This document shows positions 10,863-23,929 of a stretch of DNA of 64,000 nucleotides, piece by piece. Location: the NCBI GenBank assembly GCA_028673005.1, contig CM054113.1, positions 64,680,850 to 64,744,849 on the forward strand, written 5' to 3'. Source of the DNA: Tanypteryx hageni (taxonomy: Eukaryota; Arthropoda; Insecta; Odonata; Petaluridae). Made by a program: the position numbers and the translations under genes. Numbering within the stretch: position 1 is the stretch's first letter; each line of letters starts with the position of its first letter. The notes under the pieces are model-generated. The model was not told where the DNA came from. It was given only the letters and a program-made list of their open reading frames with translations, and did not search any database.

Positions 10863-13855
10863 TATTTTTATATTTTGAATGGGTCTCGGAAATACACAAA
10901 CGACTTGCGGATGTTTACCGTTTCTGTTTTCAAATATTTGCCTCTTCCTTGCGTAAATTTGCGATTGAAACGCGAGGAAATCGATCGTTAGGATAGCCAT
11001 TGTCATCAAAAGCTTCGACCGGAGGTCTCGAAGGAAAACTTATATTATCGAAAGTAGTATACTTCCCCCGTTTCCCATCATCGACCGTATTTTCTCGGCG
11101 TAGAGATTGTTTTATTCCCAGGCAATTTTCGAAATTGCCACCGAGTTTAAGTATGAAACTCGTTCATAGGAAAAGGTAACCGTATTCGCATAACGATAGG
11201 TACGTGATAGACGTAGGATATCCTGATATATCCGAAAGATCTACGGCACGATGCCCCCTTGAACTTCGTGTTATGGGTTTTAAAAAAGACGATCTAGGGC
11301 TATCATTGTGGTAAGCGCCTCGCACGAGCGAGAAGTAGATGATGTTCGTGATAACCACCCATTTCGTAGGCAAACTTCGAAAATAAACTGGAATTTAAGC
11401 TTTTCGATCGTGTACGATCGGCCGCCATCACGCATTGATTAGGTCGTTTTTCCAAATTTGCCGCGTATTTATATCGCCTCGTTCAGTAGCGCCGCGGTCG
11501 GTCAAATTGGCCTAACACCTCCGTGTTTGGCAAGTATTTGCGCGATCTCTCTTCGTGCACGGATGTCCCCGTTCAATTAGTTCGAATCTGCACTCCGTTT
11601 ATCAATTTCTTTGATGATCATTAGCAGAGGAGTTTCGTATGCCCATTTTTGGACATTATTTACAAAAAGTTAAAACAAGGGCGCATTACGGTCAGATCGT
11701 GTCCCTCCGCCCGCTTCTCTCAATTCTATTGAACGGATTTTCGTGAAAGTTGGTACTTAGGACTTGTGGGCGAAGGCAATTAGAAAATGACATAAATAGT
11801 TCGCATAACCTAATCAGGGGTGCCACTTGTCTGGGAACAAAAAAATGAACTTTCCGTCGTATCGCGTAAGATATCAGTCATACCAAAATAGTCTTGAAAT
11901 AAAATTGATAGAATTAGCCGAATAGAATGTTTCTTGTCGAATACGTTTTTATCGAACGAGTTACTGTTTTCGAGTAAATCAAACGCGAAAGTCGTGATTC
12001 GCTTTGAACTAGAAAATTTCTTGCGTCAACGAAAACAATCTTCGTGTTAACTGAAGTTGAATAAGATCTGCTATAATTATGCAAATACGCTTAATTTCCT
12101 TTCGTGCACACGCAGCATTTAGTAAGTGAAAAGAAATGGATAATTTACGACGAAGGAATGAACGTGAACGTAAAAATTACATTACGTCTACTTGAGTAAG
12201 GTATGAAGCGTGCATCTTTCCCCTCTTTTTTATTTAATGCAATCCATGCCTTGAATAAAATTGGCATTGAAATTTTATATGGATAATTCAAAAATGTTAC
12301 AGTGGAATTTTCTATGTACTCGATAGTTAGGTCTTGGCCTTCAATAATGTCTCACATTTTAATCTCAAGAAGTTTCAGAAACACACCTATAGCTATAGTC
12401 GTTTCCATATTCCGTGTAGATAGCTTTGCGCTTTCTAAATCGTATTCGGTAAGTATCGAACCGAGTCAAGGAGTATCTCTTTTAGCGCTTTCTCATATTC
12501 ACTTCAACTTACTTAAATGTCATCGTTAAATTTAATACTTTTTCAAATTAGCCCAAAAAATCTATTAGGATTCCTAAACACTAACATTTGCCCGTTTCCA
12601 TTCAGTTGGAAATATTTTTAAGCAAAAGAGCTTTCACTTTATGGTAAGCGGTACTAGAGACGTTCTTCAACTTCCAGCTTTATCGCTCCGTTCCAACCCG
12701 CCTGCAAAGTTCAAGCCGCTCTCGCAGATAATCGAAGCGTTTTCTTTTGAACGGAAGAACTACCTTTTCCAAATATATGGCTCGTTAAGTTTTTTCGGAA
12801 AAAAGGCGTCGGACGAACTTCCCAAAACTCGCGTTTTAATCGCCGCCGCTCGTTTAAAACGAGGCCCATAACTTCAACATTCTTCTCGACGAAATTTTAT
12901 TTTGGCTCGCTTCCACGAATGGGAAACCGAATTGGTGCGAATCGTGTCCTTTCCGCGGCGTCTCCGCCCGTCCCTTCTTATTAACTTGGCAAACCCAATT
13001 TTTTCTCCGCCAATCTCGACGGGATCTGGCGGAATTATAATGGGGATACGAATCGATTCGGGACGCAGCCCGCCAACTATAATCTCCTATCGATGAACGG
13101 AGCCGCACCTAAGGTTTTTAATTTTAAAATGTTTTGTTTCGTTGCCGGGCCACCTGAAATTCCGATATGGCATTGTGAACATCGTTACGAATAGTCGATC
13201 TCAATCCGGCATATTCATCTAAATTATTTTTTATGAAGATGCTTTGTTGCAAATAGCAATGTCTGCGTCAGGTAAAATCCTTATCGCGTTTATTTATAGT
13301 GTTGATATTTTTGGCGAGAGATATTTTTTGCTTTGGGTGGTTTCGATCGGTTACCTGACCAAATTTTCTATTAAAGTAACAACTTAAAATGAAGGAATTG
13401 TCATTTTCCTCCCTCAATTGTTTCATTGGCAGTAATTTCTTTTTTGTTTTAATCGGTACGAGTCCTTACCGCTTTCTTCCATCCAACTGTTTTCAGTTAT
13501 AACATTGTTAGCCAATAAGCATTTCTTCTCGAAGAAATAACAATAAAACAAGGTTGTCACGTTGCCTCTCTACGTGAGGGAGAATGACATAACATATCTT
13601 ACATGCCTTTCATTTGCATAAATTGTACGAATATGAAATGCTATTCACTTTTAGGTTTTCGTTTAAAACGAAAAGGGCATTATTTATGATACTGAATGAA
13701 CCGAAGCTGTGCTCGTTTTACTGCTGAAAATAGTTCATCTTTAAGTGGCGTGATTTTCTGCAAATCTTAAAAAAATACGTTACCAGGCTTAAATATACCT
13801 AATATCACGAGTTCTATTTCTGAGATTATGCAGGGGATGCTAAATATTCATGCCT
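10863..13855. other. unassigned sequence
   Basis: About 3 kb with no recognised gene. A phrase near 11735-11765 (GAACGGATTTTCGTGAAAGT) resembles dispersed repeats found in other animals. Short open frames around 12300-13100 on both strands have no recognisable domain. Confidence 0.35.
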
Positions 13856-13859
13856 GTGT

Positions 13860-14230
13860 CGTTCTGTGGCAGTGTCATTTATATGATCCAATATTGGGTA
13901 TCACAGTCGCTTTCCACGCCTTCCATTTGTTAGATAAGTGTTTTACAAAGTGGGTGCCGCGGCACACTGGGATACCGCAATTAATTTTGAAGGATGCCGC
14001 GAAAAACTTGGCTAAGTAAATAAATGAACGATTTGGACGCCTATAGATCACTTGGGCTGTAATCTTTTCCTGTAATAAATTGATTATTGTATGGTACCAA
14101 CAAATGAATGCGTCCAAAGGTGTGATATCCGTATGTATAAATGTAAAAACCTTGTTTCTTGTTGAGGGTGTCGCGAAATCCTGTTTATATTTGAAAGGGT
14201 GCCACGCCTACAAAAAGTTTGAGAGACCTT
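13860..14230. mobile_element. degraded hAT-like repeat
   Basis: Holds several diverged copies of the phrase GGGTGCCGCGGCACACTGGG (near 13950, 14165 and 14200) and ends with AAAAAGTTTGAGAGACC, wording typical of non-autonomous hAT elements. Terminal repeats and target duplication cannot be identified. Confidence 0.35.
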
Positions 14231-14404
14231 GTGTTAGATTATAAATCGAAGGAATAAATATCGCTCGTCCAAATTAAAATGTTTGAATTCTGCCTTTTCC
14301 TTTATCATGTACGAAGTACGTGGAGATATTTTGGTTAACGTTCATCTAATTATACAGCTTAATATCATAAACATTATGCGTCTTAAAATTCATTATACAA
14401 CATA

Positions 14405-14640
14405 CAGTGACATAATATTTCGAGTTTTATGCCCAGCTACCGCTTAGCTCACCCCATTCCGCCAGTAGCAGCTAAGAGACAAACCGCGAGAAGAAAATTT
14501 TCCGTGCTAAACACGTATCTATGTAACCAGTGAAATCATTATAGGTTGTGCAGTGCGTGTTGCACCGATATTTTTAAATACTCTTATTCCGTGCAACAGT
14601 TTTCCATGTACATTGCAGACCATATAAGCCGGTCGGGCAT
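14405..14640 (+). repeat. interspersed repeat family T, copy 1
   Basis: Shares ordered blocks with 53688-53958: CAGTGACATAATA, CGAGTTTTATGCCCAG-TACCGC, ATGTAACCA, TGCACCGATATTTT and ATATAAGCCGGT. The class is unknown and no coding sequence is seen. Confidence 0.5.
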
Positions 14641-14816
14641 GACTATTTTGTTTTAAATTTAGTGATTATTTAATTCTAACTTCTCCACAAATTCGCAAAA
14701 TACTCGACATGTTGTTCATTCTCCGTGGTTTTTCAAATTTCCAGCAAATCGGAGTTAAAACAACAGAATCTACGATTTTGGCCTTAACTTTATGGTATTC
14801 CATCAAGAAGGCAAAA

Positions 14817-14936
14817 TTTTACGTACCACTAATTTATTCAAGCAAAAGCACTACCGGGGTTTCGACGCTTGGCGTCATCACCAAGCGTCGAAACTCCGGT
14901 AGTATTTTTGTTTGAATAAATTCTTGGTACGTAAAA
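14817..14936. repeat. long near-perfect foldback (hairpin) of ~56-bp arms
   Basis: The left arm 14817-14872 and right arm 14881-14936 are inverted copies separated by 8 bases (CGTCATCA). The inner 21 bp match with a single mismatch, and the outer parts have a few mismatches. No terminal repeats of a known transposon family were recognised. It could be a foldback MITE or, if transcribed, a hairpin-RNA or microRNA-like precursor. Both strands are open here only because of the palindrome. Confidence 0.75.
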
Positions 14937-16744
14937 GTTTTCAGTTTTGTTTCTTGTAGTTAAAACAGTTGAATTCCGAAGTAGCAATATTAGGATATAA
15001 AAGGTAGCGCGTATATGGTGCATAATATCTCGTTATTTATTTCCATACTTCCGTCGTTGCACTCATATCCAGTCTTTCTTTTCCGTAATCCTTTCTCCTC
15101 CTTAATCCTCCTCTATCCCTTCCCTTCTCCTCGCCTTTTCCTGGTTTCAATTATCCCCGCTACTTCATTCACTTCATAATCCTTCCCTTCGCCAATCCTC
15201 ATTTTTCCACCTCATCCTTTCTCTCTAATCTCCCCCTCGCCTCGCCCTTTTCCCCCTTACCTTCGCCACGCCATTCCCTTTTTCGTCCAATCAAACCTCA
15301 ACCCATCCTCTAAAACTCACTCTCTCCTCCCTCGCCTAATTCTATCGTTCCTCCAGCTCTCGCCGTCCTAATATAAAGTGATGCCCAACCGTGCTGACTT
15401 ATTCAAGTATTATGCTGATTTTGGCGATATTGTACTGATCGACTTTCCGTGCTGTTTTTTGTACCGATTTACGAATATAGTAATTCCTTATTCGATATAT
15501 TTGCCTTAATACTATAACTTAACTGACTTATCGGTATTTTGCTTTCCTATGACTATCATTTAAAACGCTGTTTTGGAACCTATCGTATATAGCTTAAAAT
15601 TATATTCTATGAACTTTTATCGAAGAATATCAATAAAAAATAATAAAAATATTTCTATATATTGCAGAGTTGACGCTAGAAATTTTAGCAAAATAAATCT
15701 GTACCGCCTTGCCTCACTTATCCAGACAGTAATCCAGAATTTGGTGCTTTTTTGTAGGCAACAAATGTACCGAATTAGTCTCGAAAATAAATGGTCGCTT
15801 TTTCCTAATATCACTTCGCATTTCCGAGCGGTCTCGATTTCGTTTCCTACCGACCCCTCCACTCTCGTTTCCTACCCAAAATCCTAGGAAGTTCCCAGTC
15901 TAACACGCCTTTATTTACGATAGGAAAAGAAATTTAGACGCAACCAGTTACATGGCGCGTCGTCCGGTACCCCTTTCCTCCGTCGGATGGATCCTAGTGG
16001 CGACGAGCGGGTGAACCGTTCCTATGACTTCCTAATGCTTCCATTCCCATCTCTTTTTCTTTCTTTCTCCCTCACTGTGTGCTGCTCGATAGAACCTTAA
16101 CCGGTCCCGGCTGTAGGAATGCCGCCTCAACGCACCGGGATCCCATTGGACGGATTGTGGGGAGGGCGCTCCTATGTTCTTAGAAGGGAGGTTTCCCCCG
16201 CCCACGTATTTATCTATTCCCTCCCCTCTCTCCCAAAAGCTGCGGCTATCCTCATCTGCAGCGAAGTTTGGTGGCTGCTTCTAGGAAACTTCTCAAGAAG
16301 GTATCCTCTTCAACCGTTCTCGACTTGTTTTGACGCTCAGGAGCTGTTTCCGTTACGTTTTTGACGCAAGTGTTATGTTATCGCGGTATTTTGTGGAGAA
16401 TGGGGTTTTTAGAGATAATTTTCGATTGTTCATTCAGCTTTTCTGTTAGGCTGTAGGTGAGTTTATCGAAGTTTTTAGTCGCACGATAGATTCTTCGTTA
16501 TATTGGCCTTAATAATGTATCGAAGCTCCGTATTTTAATTAAGAGCGTCAATAAATTCCCTTTTTTCTGCTAGCATCCCTAATTCGTAAAAAATTGACCC
16601 ATTATGTTATCTCTTTTTCATGTACCTACGTTTCGAATTATATTTACCTTAAAACGATGACAATGCTCACAATAAATACCGTATTTGCTCGCATATAAAC
16701 CGCACATTTACTTTTCCAAGATTCAGAAATTTAGATGTATCTTT
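14937..16744. other. unassigned, with a pyrimidine-rich stretch
   Basis: 15055-15370 is rich in C and T on the + strand without a clear repeat unit. A GC-richer stretch follows at 15950-16350. No gene was recognised. Confidence 0.35.
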
Positions 16745-16749
16745 TATGT

Positions 16750-16860
16750 CATTTTAGAATCTATTTTCGGTGAATTACTACTGAAGACGGTTGCTTTGTT
16801 GCCGAAATGCGCATCTGGTTTTTTATTATCTTGTTGTGACTATTGGAGATATCCGAGACA
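16750..16860 (+). mobile_element. repeat family P2, copy 1 (Penelope-terminus-like)
   Basis: Aligns with 35735-35830, 39806-39875, 50042-50145 and 56310-56405. At 16781-16807 it has CTGAAGA, one C, a 3-bp stem GGT/GCC (one G-T wobble), then GAAA, followed by TGCGCATCTGG. The same module is found in the Penelope-like copies of this window, so P2 is probably a terminal fragment of another Penelope-like family. No coding sequence. Confidence 0.5.
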
Positions 16861-16870
16861 AATATTTTTA

Positions 16871-19800
16871 AGTGCTTGTTCTTGAATTTTTTTCAGCCCT
16901 AAGACGAGCTCGATAATTCCCTGTTAAATTAAGATGCATCTGAATATAAGATGCACCCGTGTTTTTACTGTCCGATCTAAAATTACAGCTGAATATGATC
17001 ATATGAAATATTCTGCTTTGTATTCTGAAATTATAACTTCCAATGTAGAGCACAAAAATAAGAACACCGTGATATTAATTAATTTTTATTATGCATTGTC
17101 ATTGAAACCTACTCTCGCTACCAAATTCAAATTATTCATCATCATCGCTAAAGCTCTGTTCACACACCACATCACATATTCGTCACTTGATCATGATTTT
17201 CTGAAAGCCCCTTTAGGATTTCTGCGGTAATTAAATTTGACCAAAAATTTTGCTGCGATTTTTACGAAATACTTTTCTAACACGTCAAATACTTTTTATT
17301 GAATGGAAAGAGTCATTTATGGTATGCCGGTGAACAGTAACGATTATCTCACATTCTAAACTTAAATTTTTTATCCGCAGATAAGCTGCGTCTTTATTTT
17401 GTGACGGTAAAATTTCGGAAAAAGTGCTGCCCCTAATAGAGTAAATACGATGTATTTCTCATATAAAATGTAAGGTTGTTAAGTTTCGTGTAGTGAAAAA
17501 AATTAGTACAATATAAGGAGAGGATCAATAAGATTTTAAAACACGTTAGTCACGTTTAGGATTCGATATTTTTTCTGACTTTTTTCTTACTTCGTACTAC
17601 TTTATAAATTTTATGTATAAAAAATACAAATTTATACAGAATGTAGTTCCGCCAAGTATTGCGTATAGTATCGAGTATATTCGTAACACCAATTTACATC
17701 AAGTGCAGGTTTTTTTCACCGACAAAATATTTTATGCATTATAATAATAGACTAATGCTTGGTCTTAGGCTTTTAAAAAACGAAATTCCTTTTTTAATGC
17801 GACGCTTTCCTTAATATCTACGCCTTTGGGCTCACGTTATCAACTCGGAACCGTCATGACCGTTGTTAAGTGAGTAATTACCATATTATTTTGGAAATCA
17901 AATTGTGATCGCGTCACGATGGCCTCATTTTCGGCCCTCCCCGTCATTCAGGCCGCACTCTCCGAAGTGGTCCATTATAATTGCACCAGACATTAAGGGC
18001 GAAACGAATTTCGTCGATATTCGGGTCATTTTTCATCTTCAGAATGTTCATCTTGAATGCTAGCCCTGTTGTGGGATTATAGGCCAGTCGCACGGATTTA
18101 CGGCAAACGTTTTTAGTTTTTTTTTGTTGGAGAGTCAATTCACTTCCTTGTCAAAATACAACGATTCCTTCTTCGTGGTTATAAAAATAAAACCACGTCT
18201 TATTCATTCAGAAGAAACATACACTGTTTACCGCCTCTGCGATTCGAATTCGGATATCTTACCTTCTGGCATATCGCTTTAATAGAATTAAGCGGTCGTG
18301 CCTTTGCTTGTCTTTCCAGATTCTTTTTAAAGGCTCTTTCCATGTTAGGTAATGTCGCATGCCATATCTGCCTTTTACAGGCAATGTGTTGGTTAATTAT
18401 TAAGTTATTCTTGAATGGAAAAAGAATGATAAAAGTTTAGGTCGTGAAATGTTTTTTTTCCGCCTTTTGCATAGAGAAGAATATAAAATAGCATTGTTTT
18501 TATGTAATCGTCCCTTTTTCGTTGGATATTAAAATTCATCAGTTCCCGAATTGTTAAATGCTTTGTTTTTTGCCCTTATAACATAGCCAAAACTTGTTTT
18601 ATTATCCGTTTTATGCCTTTTTTAAATTAGGGCAATCTAAAAAATATGAACGTACTGAAAGCGATAGTTTTTCTCTTCCGCATACGTTAAAAATATCGAT
18701 CTTCCACGTTTCCTTTTCCCCTTTCTCAAGAAAAAAACACTGGTTACCGAAAAAATATCGCGACTCCCAACTTTTTTCATTTTGCGTTTTACTGGAAATT
18801 AGCCAGGTAATTTACGAGTCAACGAGAGGACTGTATTAACCAAGGTCCTTGGCGATTTCGCAACCGAGTGCTGTTGAATTTCTCTTGAACTCATTTTCTC
18901 TCCTCTCTATGCACGCCCTTTTCTTTATCCTTTCTTCTGGTATCTTTCCCACCTTTCCTCCTTCTCCCACTCCTCTCGCGCTAAAGCTACTTTAAAAGGC
19001 TTCCTCTCGCGTTTGCGTAAATGCCACGCGCCTACGTACTCTTGCCCTCTCGGTAGAACGCGCCGGGAGAGGAAAGCCATCTGCTAGCGTGTTGCCAAGG
19101 ATAAGTCGTTGGTCCACATAACCTGTCGTGCAACTCGCTGCAATCTTGACCGAATGGAGCGGCGCTGCGTGCGGGAGCTAGTTGGAAACGTATTTTATTG
19201 ATTCTGTGAAGTGCCCTCGGTTAATTTCGTTATTCGCTCGTTGAAAAAATTGAAATGCTCCGAATCGGGGGACTGCGATCCGTGCTCCCAACCTATCGGA
19301 AAACAATTCTGGCGAGAACTTTCACTCGGGTTGCACAAAGAAATAGTTTTTGTTATTTTTATCGGTGTAAAAATTTTAGTTGAAAATCACTGAAAGACGT
19401 ATACGGCGGAGAGAATTTGTCTTATAATTGTTGGCCTTGGAGAAGTCGTTAAAAGTCTTTCATTCGCATTTGGTCGTTTGACATTTATTTTTGCGACTAT
19501 AGGCCTATACCTCTTTCTTTAATGCAAGTAATCAAACGTTATGCGTTATTTACGTTAAAGTGATCAGTGTATGGATGTATGTATGTTGCATAAATTTAAT
19601 CTACCTCTCTTTAATTGCTTCCTGGTTGAAGGTGTCGTCGCGGCGCTCATTAATGGTAAAAGGTTGCGACTCTCTGCTCTAAATACTAGACGTATAAAAT
19701 ATCGATGAAATAAGTTCGAGAAATCATTGCTTGGCGGTTTAAATTTGGCATTATAATTCTAGGAGAATTCTGCCAGCAAAATTATCGAATTGAAAGGTCG

Positions 19801-22158
19801 TTGTTTTGCACGTATTATGCCTTTGTAGTCCTGTGTCGGACCGATTTTTCTACTTGAATATCGAAAAATTTAATGATTTTTCAGATTATCTCGGAATTAT
19901 TTTTGTATTTGTTAAACTGGAGGAACCTACAGATTTATTTTGACAATTCGCCTATTTCATCGGCAAAGGCGCAATTAAGCAGTCTCTTTGTCCCCAGGTT
20001 TTCGTCGTAATGCACTTATGATGAAGTTGTGCAACTTCTAAATTAATTCCGTGGGATTTTTTCCCATTCGTTTTTTATCGCTTTCGTGTCGTGGAAGTTT
20101 TTTTTACGAAGGGCTTCCTTGGTGAATTTTGAAACAGTGAGATTGACTAAATGTGATTCTGCTCGATTTTCTTCTGCCGAGAACTCGTTGAGGGAGGTTT
20201 AATATTTTTCTGGAGTACTTTGGTCTGCAGGTGCATCATCTCATTTGTGGTTTAATTAATTCGTGACATTGGTGTTCGTAATGACTCTTGTGACTTAAAA
20301 TGTGTAAGTGTGGATGTTTTGCCCCTTTTCTATGCATAAATTTTTTCGTTAATCTTCCATATGCTTAGATATTATGGTTTGTATTGGAATAATATGAACT
20401 TCATCATGCGACCCTTAGGCATAACTGCTGATACACACGAAAACGGTTACAGTTGATACGGTTTCGTATTTAAGATTTTATCTTTTCCAATTCTAACAAT
20501 ACTTTACGACTTGTTCATTCGTATTAATTTTCTCGTGGAATTACTTTTCACCTTCAAATAGAATATTGATGTACCTCATGTAGTATCGATTATCGATTTT
20601 TATCAAAATAAGGCTTTCATGAAAATGTTAATATCTCGTTTGATTCCGGATATTTATTGTGTAGTGCACATTGTGAATTATTTGATAATTCAATATATGA
20701 AAGATGCCGCGACCTGATCTAGAATTTCCTTATACTATCATAATAGTCGGTCGTGACCGTAGTTTCAACGGGATGGAGCCAGCTGTCATACAGAAAGAGC
20801 GAAAAGGGCAATGTTGCGTGAACTTTTCCAAAGCATTCTCCCTAATCGAGACATAAGCTTCCCTCTGCAATCCCTGAATTTGTCAGCAATAGATTTATTT
20901 TTTTGAGTTTACTTAGAAGGGAGTGTATTTCAACAGGTCACGGACATTAGACGATTTGATAGATAACGCAAGGGCAAAAATTGACAGAACAGGTGAAGAT
21001 TTTTACCTCTGTAATTGAAAACGTTGTTCTTAGAGCGCGAAAGTGTGTGGTATTACTTTCAATGTCAGCTTCTTTTTGCGGATCCTATACAAGTATGTTA
21101 GCGAAATATTTCTGAAATTTGCGTGCAGATATCAGTGGAGGAGTTTTTTTTTTGTTATTCAGCGTTAGAAAATGTTTGCACGTTAAATTGTAACTTCCTC
21201 TCCAACGACAGGGCTACCTGACGCTATGAATAGTGAAATAGTAAAAGGAGGGATTTCATCAACGACAAAGTTCAAGGATGGTTTGAGATATATAGTATTG
21301 ATGAGGAAACTTGTGCTCTCGACTAATTTACGCAGTTAGCAGAAGTTAATTTGTATTAAAATCTGTTGTGATACATAAACGAGAAGAAGAATGGGTGATC
21401 ATCACTACACAGTTGCTCGTATAGATATTTTAGATACCTATTGCCGAAGAAAAAAAGTCGAAATATAATTGCTAATATTTTGTAATTAGCAATTGAAATA
21501 AGATGTCGATTCGACCTCGAAAAAATAGATCGAGTTCTCGGAGGTACAAATCGGTTTTAGGTGAGTCTCAATTTTTGGTACATGACGATCGATTGAATGG
21601 ACGATATCGATCAATTCTAAAGCGATTAAACGATTGAATAAACGGTATTTACATATATCTATAAAATAATGGTCTTTGTAGATGGTAATTCAATGATCGT
21701 TTATTTTATTGTTCAAACGAGTATCAAAAATAAGTGATATACAATTGAGAAATTTTCTACTTATTGGTTAAAAGTTTTTTTTTTCTATATTTATGGTTGT
21801 TGGAATAAGGCTTTCAAACTTTTGCGCGATACACCCTGACGTAACCTACAGGAACATCACGAGAAAGATGTTAATGTCTTTATCACACCTTTTGCGGAAT
21901 TTGTACAGTGAAAATAAAAGTTAATTTGTAATGTAAACGTGTCGTGTAACGGTGTTGTGGTGAAAAAAAAATTATATTATGTACGTCATTTTTTATGCTG
22001 CTCATAAACATATCTCGCTAATTAATTTTGAAATAATGATTTTTAGATTGCGGAGGATTATAGGATAAACAGGCTGGATCTTAAAAAAGTAAAAACCAAT
22101 ATGGTTAAATATAATTAATTTTCAAATATTTGATCGATGTCGTCCTTTCTTCCCGCAG
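16871..22158. other. long unassigned stretch upstream of the WDR47 exon
   Basis: AT-rich with no recognised exon. A GC-richer patch lies at about 19010-19190. If the WDR47 start exon at 22159 is preceded by an untranslated exon, this stretch is intron. No transposon with clear termini was found. Confidence 0.35.
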
Positions 22159-22211
22159 TGACGGGCGCGGAGTAGGTGTTCGTCTCAGTCGAAGCGACTC
22201 TCTGCCTGCAG
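22144..22211 (+). promoter_or_regulatory. two candidate 3' splice sites before the WDR47 start
   Basis: A pyrimidine-rich tract ending CCCGCAG (22158) and a second ending TGCCTGCAG (22211) both precede the proposed start codon at 22295. The reading frame of WDR47 stays open back to 22130, but the N-terminal alignment favours the ATG at 22295. Either acceptor would make 22159-22294 or 22212-22294 the 5' untranslated part of this exon. Confidence 0.5.
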
Positions 22212-22294
22212 GTGGCCGTGGGGGTCCACCTCTTAAGGATTCCGAGGGGCGGCGGGTGCGGCGCGGGAGCTCTCTGCTCCGCATCCGGTACGTC

Positions 22295-23922
22295 ATGCCC
22301 TCCTCGCACCTCACCCTCCGCGAGGAAGATGTGGTCCGCCTCTCCCTCGAGTTTATGCACAACCGGGGGCTGCACATCTCCCAGCTCAGCGTCGAGAGGG
22401 AGACGGGCGTCATCAACGGAGCTTACGGGGACGACGCCCTCTTCCTTCGTCAGCTCCTCCTCGACGGACAGTGGGACGACGCCCTGGAGTTCGTGCAGCC
22501 CCTGAGGGCACTTCCCGCCTTCGATTCCCGCCGTTTCGCCTATTCCGTCCTCAAGCACAAGTACGTCGAGCTCCTGTGCATACGGTCGGAGGCGGCGGAG
22601 GCCGGTGGAGGCGGCGGGCCCGCTTTAGAGACGGCGGTGGACGAAGTGGTAAAGGCCCTGGCCGAGCTGGAAAAGGTGGCGCCCTCCAAGGAAGAGTATT
22701 CGAACCTATGCCTGCTCCTGACCCTCCCCAGACTCACCGACCACGTGCAGTACAGGGACTGGAACCCGAGTGGCGCTCGGGTTCAGTGCTTCCGCGAAGT
22801 GTTTCCCCTGGTGGAGAAGTTTCTTCCCAAGGATAGGAGAGGTGGTAAAGGTGACGGATCCGACGAGCAGAGCGTGTCTCGTAACGACCGCCTCGTCCAG
22901 CTCATCATTAAGGGAATTCTTTACGAATCCTGCGTCAACTTCTGCCAGCAGCAGGCGACTTCGTCTTCCTCCAAGGACGGAGATTCTCACGTGGCTCCCG
23001 AGATGGTTTTCTCCCGCCTCCTCCCCCCTCAGGGGGCGCCTTCGGCGGCCGGTTTCACCGACGCGGACCTCAGCCTTCTATCGTGGCTTCAGAGTCTGCC
23101 ATGCGACGCTTTCGGCGTGCCGTTCGAGCAGCGTACCCTCAACGTCGACGTGGAGAGGTTGCACAAGCCGTCTCTGGACACGTCGTGGACGGAGCACATG
23201 CTGGTGACGCCCATAAAACCCCGAGGTACCTTCCCCCACTGTGCCATGCCCGCATCCAGGCCCCGATCGGCCGATCTCATGTCCCGTTCCCTCCTATCCG
23301 CCCTCGACGGTTTGCCCTTCGGCCTGAGTTCTGCAGCGGCGGGACTCAACCCCGCCGCCCCAAAGGGAGGCTTGGCTCTGGACAGGAGACATCCAGACGT
23401 GCCAGACGTTTCCGCTATGTCTCGCAGTTTCGCGAGTTTTCATCTTTCGGGTGGTGGAGGAGGTTCGGCGAGCGGAGGCGCCGGAGGTCCCAAGAGGTCC
23501 ATGAACGCTTCCGTGGATAGGCTTTTCGAGGGGGAGGACGCCTTCGTGGGGGGCGGACACGGTGACCTGCCGGCAATAATGGAAGCGAGTCCGAGGGGAG
23601 TGGCGGGGGCGAGGAGTCCGGAAAGAAGGGATGGAGCGCCGTCGGGGGCGACGTCTGCAGCGTCCACGCCCGAGCACCGTGCGAGGGGTAATTGTCATCC
23701 TTCGGTGGCGGACTCTCCCAGGTCGTCCCGAAGGGATTCCCTAACGGACGCTCCCAACGTGTCATCCGGGTATCTGGCGCCTCCTCAATCCGTGAACGGA
23801 GGTAACAGCAGCGACGGGGATCTCTTGAAGGAGTACCAGAGGCAGAAGCAGAGGATGCAGGAGTCTGTGCAAGCCAAGGAGAGGGAGGAGATGCTGAGGA
23901 GATATCAGGCGGAGGATGAAAG
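22295..23922 (+). CDS. WDR47 (nemitin), N-terminal coding exon
   Basis: Encodes residues 1-542 plus two bases of the next codon. In order: LisH motif (about residues 8-40), CTLH domain (about 44-100), a conserved helical region (about 130-185, with LCLLLTLPRLTDH and RDWNPSGARVQCF), the conserved LSLLSWLQSLPCDAF segment, a Ser/Gly-rich linker, and a charged coiled coil (about 510-543, EYQRQKQRMQ). These match vertebrate WDR47 in order and spacing. The ATG at 22295 was chosen because it puts 25 residues before LHIS, against 26 in the human protein. The frame is open upstream to 22130. The exon ends at a consensus donor (GGATGAAAG|GTAAGC). The C-terminal WD40 repeats lie on exons not found here. 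In mammals WDR47 is a microtubule-associated protein that works with CAMSAP proteins in neurons and motile cilia. The exon is far more GC-rich than its surroundings. Confidence 0.93.
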
Positions 23923-23929
23923 GTAAGCA
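23920..23929 (+). promoter_or_regulatory. 5' splice site of the WDR47 exon
   Basis: AAAG|GTAAGC matches the donor consensus. Reading through it hits a TAA two codons later, so splicing here is needed to make the full protein. Confidence 0.85.

Noticed and set aside
12854..13108. Arg/Ser-rich frame in a GC-richer patch
   Set aside because: No recognisable domain or splice context; overlapping frames exist on both strands.
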